A stretch of DNA of 64,000 nt from an uncultured Flavobacteriaceae bacterium. Lineage in GTDB: Bacteria; Bacteroidota; Bacteroidia; Flavobacteriales; Flavobacteriaceae. The translations under genes and the position numbers were made by a program. The notes beneath the pieces were generated by a model. It was not told the origin of the DNA. It saw nothing but the letters and a program-made list of their open reading frames with translations, and made no database searches. The stretch is from NCBI GenBank assembly GCA_947501625.1, contig CANMWN010000003.1:310001-374000 (forward strand), written 5' to 3'. Positions 9,045 to 15,133 of this stretch are shown one piece after another (the stretch's first letter is position 1; every line of letters begins with the position of its first letter).

Positions 9045-11093
9045 ATGAAGAAACTTATTAATAACCTTTTGCAAAATCATTCATTAATTTATAAGGTTAT
9101 AATATATGTCCTTACAGTCTTTTTAATTGTTTTTATGCTACCAAAAGGTGGTAAGTTTAAATATGATTATTTTAAAGGAAAACCTTGGCAATACGAGAAT
9201 TATATTGCTCCATTCAATTTTGCAATTCAAAAATCGCAAGAGGAAATCGATAAAGAGATTTTGTCAATTGAAAAAAGTTCTAAAAAATACTTTATATATA
9301 ACGAGTCTGTGTATAATGATGTTAAAGTAAGTTTTAGAGAAAGAATAAACTCTTCTAATTTATTAGAGGGTTCTTTAGTTATATTGAAAGATAAGGGTGA
9401 GGAAATTATTGATCAAATTTATATAATTGGTTACATTGATAACGAAAGTGAAAATGTATTAAGTAATTCAAGTGATTTTGTAATACTTAAAAAGGGCTCG
9501 GTAGCAACTGAAGTCAATAAAAAAAGGTTGATTAAATCTAAAGATTTATTAAATTTAATTAATTCAAATCTTCAAGACGTTTCAAATCAAGAAGAAAAAA
9601 GCCTATTACTTAACATTCTTTCTAATATTGTTGTGCCTAATGTTACTTTTGATAGTGATTTTACTCAAAAAATAAAGCAAAGTGAGATTGATAACATTTC
9701 TTATACTAAGGGGTTAGTTTCAGAAAATGAATTAATAATAATTAAAGGTGATATAGTTGAAGGGAGGAAATTAGAAGCATTAAATTCTATTAAAAAAGAA
9801 TTAGAATCGCAAGTTTGGAGTAAGTCTAATTATAATTGGATAGTGTTTGGTTATTCGATTTTAGTTGCATTGGCAATATTAATGCTCTTTTTGTTTTTAA
9901 GAAAATATCGACTAGAAATATATAATGATAATAATAAAATTACATTAATATTTTTGAATGTGCTGCTGATGGTATTTTTGGTTACAGTTGTTGTAAAATA
10001 TGACGCAAAATATATTTATGCTGTTCCGTTGTGTATCCTGCCAATTATTCTAAAGGCATTTTTTGATGCTAGATTAGGTTTGTTCTCACATGTGTTAACC
10101 GTATTGATATTAGGATTTGTTGTTCCTAACAGTTTTGAGTTTATTTTCTTGCAAATTATTGCTGGAATTGTGACGATACTCACAGTATCAGAGCTGTATA
10201 AAAGAGTGAACTTATTTACTTCAATTGGTCAAATTACATTGATTTATATGATTGCTTATGTGGCATTTACAATAATTCAAGAAGGAAATGCATTAAATAT
10301 TAAGTTTTTTTATTTCGGTCTTTTTGCTTTTAATGGCTTACTTGCTTTTTTAGCAACATTATTGATATTAGTTTATGAAAAGGTTTTTGGATTGGTTTCT
10401 GATGTTTCCTTATTGGAATTGTCAAATACGAATACACCATTATTAAGATTATTGGCTGAGAAAGCTCCTGGAACATTCCAACACTCTGTTCAAGTTGCCA
10501 ATCTTGCTGAAGCAGCAGCAAATGAAATAGGTGCAAATTCAATGTTGGTTAGAACTGGTGCTTTATATCATGATATTGGTAAATTGGAGAGTCCAATGTA
10601 TTTTACTGAAAATCAATCCACTAATGTAAATCCTCACGATGAATTATCAAATAAAGACAGTGCCAAAATTATTATTAATCATGTAATTTATGGAATTGAA
10701 TTGGCAAGAAAATATAAATTGCCTGATAGACTAATTGATTTTATTCGTACCCATCATGGTACGAGTTTGGTTTATTACTTTTATAAGAAAGAGTTAGAGT
10801 TGAATGAATCTCAAATGGAGATTAATCATTTTAAATATCCTGGGCCTAAACCATTTTCAAAAGAAACTGCAATTTTAATGATTTGTGATGCTGCAGAAGC
10901 TGCTTCTAAAAGTATTAGAGATTTATCTGCTCAAAAAATTGATGATCTTATTGATAAGATTGTATCAAAGCAAGTCGATGAAGATCAATTTATTAATGCT
11001 GAGATTAATTTTAAAGAGATTGAGTTGGTTAAGAAAGTAGTAAAAAAGAAATTAAAAAATATTTATCAACTCAGAATTGAGTATCCTGAATAA
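9045..11093 (+). CDS. 7TM-HD family phosphodiesterase (PgpH-like)
   Basis: A 682-aa membrane protein of the 7TMR-HD/PgpH family, whose studied members hydrolyse cyclic di-AMP. Order of parts: one N-terminal TM helix (about 17-36), a large extracytoplasmic domain (about 40-265), a run of about seven TM helices (about 266-450), then a cytosolic HD domain with HSVQVANLAEAA, the metal-binding YHDIGK near residue 508 and a THHGTS motif near 565. Length matches the family. The c-di-AMP substrate is inferred from family membership. It is followed by the tRNA cluster. Confidence 0.9.
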   Translation: MKKLINNLLQNHSLIYKVIIYVLTVFLIVFMLPKGGKFKYDYFKGKPWQYENYIAPFNFAIQKSQEEIDKEILSIEKSSKKYFIYNESVYNDVKVSFRERINSSNLLEGSLVILKDKGEEIIDQIYIIGYIDNESENVLSNSSDFVILKKGSVATEVNKKRLIKSKDLLNLINSNLQDVSNQEEKSLLLNILSNIVVPNVTFDSDFTQKIKQSEIDNISYTKGLVSENELIIIKGDIVEGRKLEALNSIKKELESQVWSKSNYNWIVFGYSILVALAILMLFLFLRKYRLEIYNDNNKITLIFLNVLLMVFLVTVVVKYDAKYIYAVPLCILPIILKAFFDARLGLFSHVLTVLILGFVVPNSFEFIFLQIIAGIVTILTVSELYKRVNLFTSIGQITLIYMIAYVAFTIIQEGNALNIKFFYFGLFAFNGLLAFLATLLILVYEKVFGLVSDVSLLELSNTNTPLLRLLAEKAPGTFQHSVQVANLAEAAANEIGANSMLVRTGALYHDIGKLESPMYFTENQSTNVNPHDELSNKDSAKIIINHVIYGIELARKYKLPDRLIDFIRTHHGTSLVYYFYKKELELNESQMEINHFKYPGPKPFSKETAILMICDAAEAASKSIRDLSAQKIDDLIDKIVSKQVDEDQFINAEINFKEIELVKKVVKKKLKNIYQLRIEYPE

Positions 11094-11128
11094 AAATCAA
11101 ATTATATATAATTTATTTTAATTTTTTG

Positions 11129-11159
11129 TTGTGATATTGTAAATGGAATGGTACATTTG
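11129..11159 (+). promoter_or_regulatory. Candidate promoter of the tRNA cluster
   Basis: TTG at 11129-11131 is followed after 20 nt by TACATTTG at 11152-11159, a match to the Bacteroidota -33/-7 pattern (TTG, TAnnTTTG). It lies 37 nt upstream of tRNA-Ser. Confidence 0.6.
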
Positions 11160-11196
11160 CACTCGCAAAAAACGTTCTTTGCATAGAAAATATTTA

Positions 11197-11280
11197 GGAG
11201 AGGTGCCGGAGTGGTAACGGAGCAGATTGCTAATCTGTCGACGGGTAACTGTCGCATGGGTTCGAGTCCCATTCTCTCCG
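11197..11280 (+). tRNA. tRNA-Ser (GCT)
   Basis: An 84-nt class II cloverleaf. The acceptor GGAGAGG pairs with TCTCTCC plus discriminator G, there is a long variable arm, and the 7-nt anticodon loop TTGCTAA gives anticodon GCT. The T-arm GGTTCGAGTCC is intact. CCA is not encoded. Confidence 0.96.
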
Positions 11281-11288
11281 CATATTTT

Positions 11289-11363
11289 CGGGGTGTAGCG
11301 TAGCCCGGTCATCGCGCCTCGTTTGGGACGAGGAGGTCGCAGGTTCGAATCCTGCCACCCCGA
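11289..11363 (+). tRNA. tRNA-Pro (TGG)
   Basis: The acceptor CGGGGTG pairs with CACCCCG, followed by discriminator A. The anticodon loop TTTGGGA sits between a CCTCG/CGAGG stem, giving TGG. The T-arm GGTTCGAATCC is present. It is 8 nt after tRNA-Ser. Confidence 0.96.
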
Positions 11364-11386
11364 CAAACCTTTTAGGGTTTTTAATT

Positions 11387-11460
11387 GGTCGAGTAGCTCA
11401 GCTGGATAGAGCATCTGCCTTCTAAGCAGACGGTCACAGGTTCGAATCCTGTCTCGATCA
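11387..11460 (+). tRNA. tRNA-Arg (TCT)
   Basis: A 74-nt cloverleaf. The acceptor GGTCGAG pairs with CTCGATC, discriminator A. The anticodon loop CTTCTAA gives TCT. It is the last gene of the three-tRNA cluster. Its 3' end is repeated downstream at 13232-13252 and 13325-13340, marking it as an integration target. Confidence 0.96.
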
Positions 11461-11461
11461 C
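11441..11461 (+). repeat. tRNA-Arg 3'-end attachment-site repeat, copy 1
   Basis: This is the T-loop to discriminator segment of the intact tRNA-Arg gene. The 18 nt 11444-11461 recur exactly at 13235-13252. The match extends to 21 nt with one mismatch. Confidence 0.75.
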
Positions 11462-11471
11462 TTTTATAAAG

Positions 11472-11502
11472 TGCTGACTATCAGATAGTTAGCATTTTTT
11501 TT
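11472..11502 (+). terminator. Rho-independent terminator of the tRNA cluster
   Basis: A 10-bp stem with one G-T pair (11472-11481 with 11485-11494, loop CAG) is followed by eight T. It begins 12 nt after tRNA-Arg. Confidence 0.85.
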
Positions 11503-11585
11503 GACACAAAAAATAATTTAATTACCTGATAATCAAACACTTAAATACTTTATAGGATTCGAACCTAAGTAAATTGACACAAAAA
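11501..11585 (+). repeat. Short direct repeats at the left island end (possible recombinase arm sites)
   Basis: TTGACACAAAAA occurs at 11501-11512 and again at 11574-11585. TACCTGATAATCAA at 11523-11536 recurs near the right end at 13128-13141 with one mismatch. An inverted 12-nt copy of the tRNA T-arm lies at 11555-11566. Function is inferred only from position beside an attachment-like repeat. Confidence 0.4.
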
Positions 11586-11617
11586 TGACACACTTGAAAA
11601 GAGTGTGCCATTTTTTA
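11583..11617 (-). terminator. Bidirectional terminator at the end of the toxin-antitoxin-chaperone operon
   Basis: Arms 11587-11594 and 11602-11609 form a stem of about 8 bp with one mismatch. T-rich runs flank it on both strands. It lies about 25 nt beyond the stop of the SecB-like gene. Confidence 0.65.
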
Positions 11618-11640
11618 TTAGTATAAATTAGTTTCTAACT

Positions 11641-12111
11641 TTAAGATTTATCCTTTTTTTGGTTTTTGCCTTCGTCTTTTATTTTTTCTAATAACATATC
11701 TGCTCCTAATAGTGGTAGTGGGAATAAAAATTCTAAATATGTCCCTCTTAATTTTTGATGTACTACTCCTCTAAATGTTGAATAAGAAGGGCTTAGAACA
11801 TGTAAAATTATCATATGATCAAGATATCCATTTTCTTTTTTAAAATTTATTAAATCTTTGACTTGAAATGTAAACTTTTCTTTAATATGAGCATATTCTT
11901 CGTCAGTTTTTAAATATTTTAACTGAACAGTAAATATAACATCAATTTCATCTTTTTTATAGTTTGGATCAATTAGATAATCTACTTTGTAATTAGTTAA
12001 ATCACTTAATTTTTTTCTATTCTTTTTTGGAATTATATCATAAGAAAAACTGACACTTTGAATATTACTCATTCTAAACTCTATATGAGTTGGCATTTTT
12101 TTCATATTCAT
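11641..12111 (-). CDS. SecB-like chaperone of a toxin-antitoxin-chaperone operon
   Basis: A 156-aa protein without signal peptide or TM segment. The pattern in its last third (about 108-145), SPSYSTFRGVVHQKLRGTYL followed by LPLLGADMLLEK, matches the SecB-fold signature seen in TAC-associated chaperones: S/T-x-RG, then GT/GS, then LP and a hydrophobic helix. Alternating strands before it fit the SecB beta-sheet. In tripartite TAC systems such a chaperone binds the antitoxin's C-terminal extension and protects it from proteolysis. It is the third gene, 5 bp after the antitoxin, exactly as in the higB-higA-secB order known from mycobacteria. The SecB assignment rests on motif and context. The C-terminal tail is lysine-rich. 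Confidence 0.62.
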   Translation of the reverse strand: MNMKKMPTHIEFRMSNIQSVSFSYDIIPKKNRKKLSDLTNYKVDYLIDPNYKKDEIDVIFTVQLKYLKTDEEYAHIKEKFTFQVKDLINFKKENGYLDHMIILHVLSPSYSTFRGVVHQKLRGTYLEFLFPLPLLGADMLLEKIKDEGKNQKKDKS

Positions 12112-12116
12112 AAAGT

Positions 12117-12491
12117 TTAGTGATGTTGTATTAGAAGTTCATGGTTAACTTTATCTTTGATTTCTTGATTTAACCAGTTATTTTCACCTGACATATTAAA
12201 AACCTTTACAACTGGTATTGCCGCTACTTTTTTGTTAGTATTTTTCTTAAATTCAATAACAGGAATCATATCAATTGCAAGACACAATTCAATATATTTT
12301 TTAATTGTATGGTTAAATGTACCATTCAATATTTGAGAAACTCGACCAGTTGAAATACCTAATTTATTAGATAATTGTCTTTGATTAAGATTGTGATCTT
12401 TCATATACTGTTTAAAATTATAATGCATTTTATTTTGCACTTCCTCTAGCCAATATTCAGGGTACTTTTCTAGTTCTTCTATTGATAGCAT
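12117..12491 (-). CDS. XRE-type HTH antitoxin with C-terminal extension
   Basis: A 124-aa protein. The central helix-turn-helix (about 32-62, NLNQRQLSNKLGISTGRVSQ) is of the XRE/HigA kind and would bind the operon promoter. The N terminus (KYPEYWLEEVQNKM) is the helical lead-in common in this antitoxin group. About 35 residues follow the HTH domain (from KKNTNKKVAA to the end) and contain hydrophobic patches (IPVVKVF and NNWLNQEI). In TAC systems such an extension is the chaperone-addiction segment, and that role is inferred here. It starts 2 bp after the toxin stop and is followed by the SecB-like gene, so translational coupling is likely. Confidence 0.78.
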   Translation of the reverse strand: MLSIEELEKYPEYWLEEVQNKMHYNFKQYMKDHNLNQRQLSNKLGISTGRVSQILNGTFNHTIKKYIELCLAIDMIPVIEFKKNTNKKVAAIPVVKVFNMSGENNWLNQEIKDKVNHELLIQHH

Positions 12492-12493
12492 GA

Positions 12494-12904
12494 TTAAAGT
12501 TCTTTTAAGTTAAAATAATCTTTTTTAATTTGTCTAAATTTTAATATATCTTTTTCTTGATTAGTTTTTTTACCACCCATAACAATGATTCTTTTATTTC
12601 CTTCGTCTCGAAAAAAATAAAGCCTTAAATGCAATGTTTTTAATTCATAGTCAACATATTTATCGCTTTTAGGACGTTTGAGCATTCCGAATTTCTTTGC
12701 AGGAATTTGTTGCTCTTTTCCTTCACAGACAGTTTTGAGGTTAGCAAATAATTTGATAAGTTCTGGTTTTTGATTTGATTTGAAAATTTTTTTACAAAAA
12801 GCATCATAAGGGCACTTATCATTAATAATAAGTTTGTAAATAGAAAAGACTTCATCCTCCTCATTTTTTGTTGCGGCAATTTTCTTTAATGCAAATTTAC
12901 GCAT
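12494..12904 (-). CDS. RelE/HigB-like toxin (putative mRNA interferase)
   Basis: A 136-aa basic protein. The second half, YELKTLHLRLYFFRDEGNKR then IIVMGGKKTNQEKDILKFR, is the strand-strand-helix ending typical of RelE/HigB/ParE-fold toxins, with conserved Arg/Lys residues that in family members cleave mRNA on the ribosome. Being upstream of its HTH antitoxin is the HigBA order, reversed from the usual antitoxin-first arrangement. The promoter must lie in the AT-rich region 12905-13005. Endonuclease activity is inferred from family resemblance. An overlapping frame at 12640-12879 is not coding. Confidence 0.7.
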   Translation of the reverse strand: MRKFALKKIAATKNEEDEVFSIYKLIINDKCPYDAFCKKIFKSNQKPELIKLFANLKTVCEGKEQQIPAKKFGMLKRPKSDKYVDYELKTLHLRLYFFRDEGNKRIIVMGGKKTNQEKDILKFRQIKKDYFNLKEL

Positions 12905-13005
12905 AAATATTTAGTTATAACTAAACTTTTAACTTTTTTATGAATTATTTAACCTAAATACGATTGAATACTTTTTCAAAAGTATAATTTATATATTAAT
13001 TATAA

Positions 13006-13047
13006 AAGGGGAAAAACCCCCTAATTTACAAGGGGGTTTTTCCCCTT
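13006..13047. repeat. Perfect 17-bp hairpin of alternating G/A/C blocks
   Basis: Arms 13006-13022 and 13031-13047 pair perfectly (AAGGGGAAAAACCCCC with its complement, closed by a T-A pair). It lies about 100 bp upstream of the toxin gene. Neither side has a clean T-run, so it is not a standard terminator. The flank CCCCTTATTTAT recurs at 14065-14076. Confidence 0.6.
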
Positions 13048-13127
13048 ATTTATGCGAATGCACAAAATTTAATGTAAAATAAAAGAGTATATTTGACATG
13101 TAAAAAGTCACTCTTAATATTTTTAAA

Positions 13128-13141
13128 TACCTGATTATCAA
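13128..13141 (+). repeat. Right-end copy of the TACCTGATWATCAA repeat
   Basis: TACCTGATTATCAA matches 11523-11536 at 13 of 14 positions in the same orientation. The two copies lie inside the island about 60 and 95 nt from the respective attachment repeats. Confidence 0.4.
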
Positions 13142-13231
13142 TATTTTAAAACATATATTGTGCTTTTTTGCGTCATTTTGTGCCATAATTTTGTCACAAA
13201 AAAAAGATAACTAATTGACAATCAGTATGAA

Positions 13232-13252
13232 TTGGAATCCTGTCTCGATCAC
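13232..13252 (+). repeat. tRNA-Arg 3'-end attachment-site repeat, copy 2
   Basis: It is identical to tRNA-Arg 11444-11461 over 18 nt (13235-13252), and 20/21 with the flank. No other tRNA arms are upstream, so it is a fragment and not a gene. Interpreted as the right attachment site of the toxin-antitoxin-chaperone segment. Confidence 0.75.
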
Positions 13253-13261
13253 GGATAAATG

Positions 13262-13294
13262 AAAAGCAAGCAAAATAATAAAGCTTGCTTTTTT
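13262..13294 (+). terminator. Rho-independent terminator after attachment copy 2
   Basis: A 10-bp stem (13262-13271 with 13283-13292) is flanked by a T-run on the plus strand. It lies 10 nt after the second tRNA-Arg end fragment, mirroring the tRNA-then-terminator arrangement at 11460-11502. Confidence 0.75.
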
Positions 13295-13324
13295 ATTTTC
13301 AAAACGGATCGTTTTAGGATAGCA

Positions 13325-13340
13325 AATCCTGTCTCAATCA
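13325..13340 (+). repeat. tRNA-Arg 3'-end attachment-site repeat, copy 3 (degenerate)
   Basis: AATCCTGTCTCAATCA matches the tRNA-Arg 3' end at 15 of 16 positions. It is again followed at once by a terminator. It suggests an older, mostly deleted insertion of about 70 bp between copies 2 and 3. Confidence 0.55.
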
Positions 13341-13343
13341 TAT

Positions 13344-13379
13344 AAAAAAAGCATCTAGAAATTCTAGATGCTTTTTTTA
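13344..13379. terminator. Bidirectional terminator
   Basis: A near-perfect palindrome of A7-GCATCTAGAA and its complement (13344-13360 with 13362-13378) has T-runs on both strands. It serves the minus-strand membrane-protein gene at 13395 and closes the plus-strand side of the island. Confidence 0.8.
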
Positions 13380-13394
13380 TATGTTGCTTAATTA

Positions 13395-13913
13395 TTATAA
13401 GTTTTTTAATTTTTCTTCTCTTTTTTTAATTGCCTCATTCATTTTTTCATCTACTTGCTTTTTTAAATCTACAGCTTTTAAATAAGTGCTGATTCTACTT
13501 CTTATAAAGAATAGTATACCCATAATAACAATCGTAAAAGGTAAAGAGTAAATGAATTCAATTTCATCATTAAATTCCATATCATCATTCATAACACTAA
13601 TTACTTGAAATATATATACAGAAATAGGAATTGCAATTGAATAATACCACCAATGTTTACAAGTAGTAAACCAAATTAGAAGTAAGGATAAAGGTATTAA
13701 TTTAGAAAGAAGAGTATAAATAAAATACCTTACACTCTCGTAATAATTACTTTCAAATGTAAAGAAACTTGTTTTGTAAACTTTTACATCAGGAAAAGAA
13801 TTATATAAGTAAAAAGCGTAAGGTATAAATAGCATAAATGCTATTATGAGACTACCCGTTAGTAGGTATTTTAATTCTCGCTTTTTCGACTGCTTCTTGT
13901 TGGTCTGTGTCAT
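13395..13913 (-). CDS. Uncharacterised four-TM membrane protein
   Basis: A 172-aa protein. Four hydrophobic segments are visible: about 14-34 (LLTGSLIIAFMLFIPYAFYL), 62-80, 87-107 and 122-140. A basic, helical cytosolic tail follows, rich in Lys/Glu (LKKQVDEKMNEAIKKREEK). No catalytic motif or family is recognised. Its first 20 codons overlap, in another frame, the end of the small peptide gene 13852-13998. This suggests translational coupling. The alternative start at Met27 would remove the overlap but also most of the first TM helix, so the upstream start is preferred. Confidence 0.6.
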   Translation of the reverse strand: MTQTNKKQSKKRELKYLLTGSLIIAFMLFIPYAFYLYNSFPDVKVYKTSFFTFESNYYESVRYFIYTLLSKLIPLSLLLIWFTTCKHWWYYSIAIPISVYIFQVISVMNDDMEFNDEIEFIYSLPFTIVIMGILFFIRSRISTYLKAVDLKKQVDEKMNEAIKKREEKLKNL

Positions 13914-13998
13914 TATTATCTGAACTGTTATTCACCACGAAAGATAGTGAAAAAACTGTTAACATTAGCAATCCGAAAATTAATTTTGCATTCTTCAT
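13852..13998 (-). CDS. Small secreted or membrane peptide (48 aa)
   Basis: Starting at the ATG at 13998 gives a 48-aa peptide with a clean Sec-type signal or TM helix (NAKLIFGLLMLTVFSLSFVV). An Asn/Asp/Gln-rich stretch follows and the peptide ends VEKARIKIPTNG. A longer frame to 14091 exists, but its N-terminal extension would cross a hairpin and lacks a signal-like start, so the internal ATG is preferred. From memory, short peptides with a similar basic '-K-P-TNG' ending occur in other Flavobacteriaceae, without known function. It overlaps the membrane-protein gene by 62 bp. Confidence 0.5.
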   Translation of the reverse strand: MKNAKLIFGLLMLTVFSLSFVVNNSSDNNDTDQQEAVEKARIKIPTNG

Positions 13999-14354
13999 CT
14001 TAGTAAGATTATAAATTAATGTGAATAAGCAAATATATAAAATACTTCGATATATGCAAATATTCCCCTTATTTATTTCCATGAGTATCATGAGAATAAG
14101 GGGACTAATTTTCGTGTATGTTCAATAATAATAGGCGTTTGAGCGCTTTTACATATTGTTTTTCAATGTTACTTTTTTAAACTAAATTTCTTGTATTATT
14201 AGTATATATTAGTTCTTTTTTGCTCTAGAAGACATTCTAAAACATCAAAATACTAGTTGATAACTAATAAAATTTTAATAAAAAGTGCATGATTAGGGAC
14301 GCACATTATGATGCAAATATATAATAATTTTTAAAATTGGCAAAAGAAAAGCGC
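13999..14354. other. Intergenic region upstream of the small-peptide gene
   Basis: No gene seen in these 356 bp. It contains a nested hairpin at 14065-14103 and AT-rich sequence downstream of fdhD. No clear terminator for fdhD was found here. Confidence 0.6.
14065..14103. repeat. Nested hairpin with CCCCTTATT / AATAAGGGG arms
   Basis: The outer arms are 14065-14073 and 14095-14103 (9 bp). The inner palindrome CATGA-GTA-TCATG is at 14080-14092. It shares CCCCTTATTTAT with the hairpin at 13042. It lies about 70 bp upstream of the small-peptide ATG. Confidence 0.5.
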
Positions 14355-15131
14355 CTAATGTGTATAAACTGTCATTTTATTATCTCTTGTGAAACCAATT
14401 AACTTTATCCCAAATTCTTTTGAAAAATCTATTGCTAAAGAAGAGCAGCCTGATACCGCTATTATTGTTGGTATTTTTGCTATAAATGCTTTAGTTACAA
14501 TTTCATAAGACACTCTACTACTTACTAATAGGTATTTTGATTTTTTATTATTTGAAGTATTTAATAATTCACCAATTGATTTATCTACTGCATTATGTCG
14601 TCCAATATCTTCTTTGATAGTTAATAAGTTATATTTATCATCAAATATTGAGGCTGCATGAGACGCTCCTGTATTTTGAAAAAGTGTTTGTTTGGCTTTC
14701 ATTTTTTCAAACATTTTCTCAATAATTGAACTATCTATCATTAGTCTGTTTTCTAATTTGTTACCATCAATCTTAATATCTTTTATTGATTGCTTCCCAC
14801 AAATGCCACAGGAAGAAACAGAAAGTAATGAACGTTTATTCATATAGCCTTTACCTAATAAGTTTTCAGCTATTTGAACATTAATAATTGTAAAATGATT
14901 TTCGGTGTCATTGACAACAGTAAAGGTCGGTATTTTGTTTGCTTTATAAATATCTTCAGCAAATAAAAGGCCTCTAATTAGATGTTCGTCATCTCCAGGA
15001 GTACGCATTACTACTGTATATGGCTCATTGTTAATATTAATTTGAAGTGGTGCTTCTGTGACTATTTCGTCAACAAATTTTTGACTTTTGTCGTTTGAAA
15101 CCTTTATCGCTTCGTAATTATTTGACTGCAT
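14355..15131 (-). CDS. fdhD: Formate dehydrogenase accessory sulfurtransferase FdhD
   Basis: A 258-aa FdhD-family protein, which passes sulfur from a cysteine desulfurase to the molybdenum cofactor before insertion into formate-dehydrogenase-type enzymes. The catalytic loop SVSSCGICGKQS (about residues 101-112) holds the conserved CxxC. The ribbon GASHAASIFD and the GRHNAVDKSIGE segment (IGRHNA) typical of FdhD are present. It follows the YdeP-like oxidoreductase after a 2-bp gap in the same direction, so the two are cotranscribed and FdhD most likely matures that enzyme. Confidence 0.93.
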   Translation of the reverse strand: MQSNNYEAIKVSNDKSQKFVDEIVTEAPLQININNEPYTVVMRTPGDDEHLIRGLLFAEDIYKANKIPTFTVVNDTENHFTIINVQIAENLLGKGYMNKRSLLSVSSCGICGKQSIKDIKIDGNKLENRLMIDSSIIEKMFEKMKAKQTLFQNTGASHAASIFDDKYNLLTIKEDIGRHNAVDKSIGELLNTSNNKKSKYLLVSSRVSYEIVTKAFIAKIPTIIAVSGCSSLAIDFSKEFGIKLIGFTRDNKMTVYTH

Positions 15132-15133
15132 AA

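Larger units (their letters stand above)
11441..13340. mobile_element. Integrase-less tRNA-Arg genomic island carrying a toxin-antitoxin-chaperone operon
   Basis: The segment begins in the 3' end of tRNA-Arg and ends at two further partial copies of that end (13232-13252, then 13325-13340). This is the pattern left by tyrosine-recombinase elements that integrate into tRNA genes and rebuild the 3' end. Three minus-strand genes lie inside (toxin, HTH antitoxin, SecB-like). Short repeats near both ends resemble integrase arm sites. No integrase, excisionase or transposase is present, so it looks like a decayed or satellite element fixed by its addiction module. Confidence 0.6.
12905..13394. other. 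490-bp intergenic right end of the island
   Basis: No gene seen. It holds the presumed operon promoter next to 12905, a long perfect hairpin (13006-13047), a possible recombinase arm repeat (13128-13141), two partial copies of the tRNA-Arg 3' end, a hairpin AAAACG-GAT-CGTTTT (13301-13315), and two terminators (13262-13294, 13344-13379). Confidence 0.7.

Noticed and set aside
11118-11414. A 98-aa minus-strand frame across the tRNA cluster
   Set aside because: It reads antisense through tRNA-Ser, tRNA-Pro and part of tRNA-Arg; the GENGTRTHA-like peptide is a known artefact of translated tRNA genes.
12640-12879. A 79-aa frame overlapping the toxin gene
   Set aside because: It lies wholly within the toxin frame on the same strand and reads as low-complexity hydrophobic peptide.
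14128-14356. Inverted TAGGCG...CGCTTTT / AAAAGCGCCTA pieces as ends of an insertion sequence
   Set aside because: One arm has a 6-nt interruption, there is no transposase between, and no target duplication was seen.
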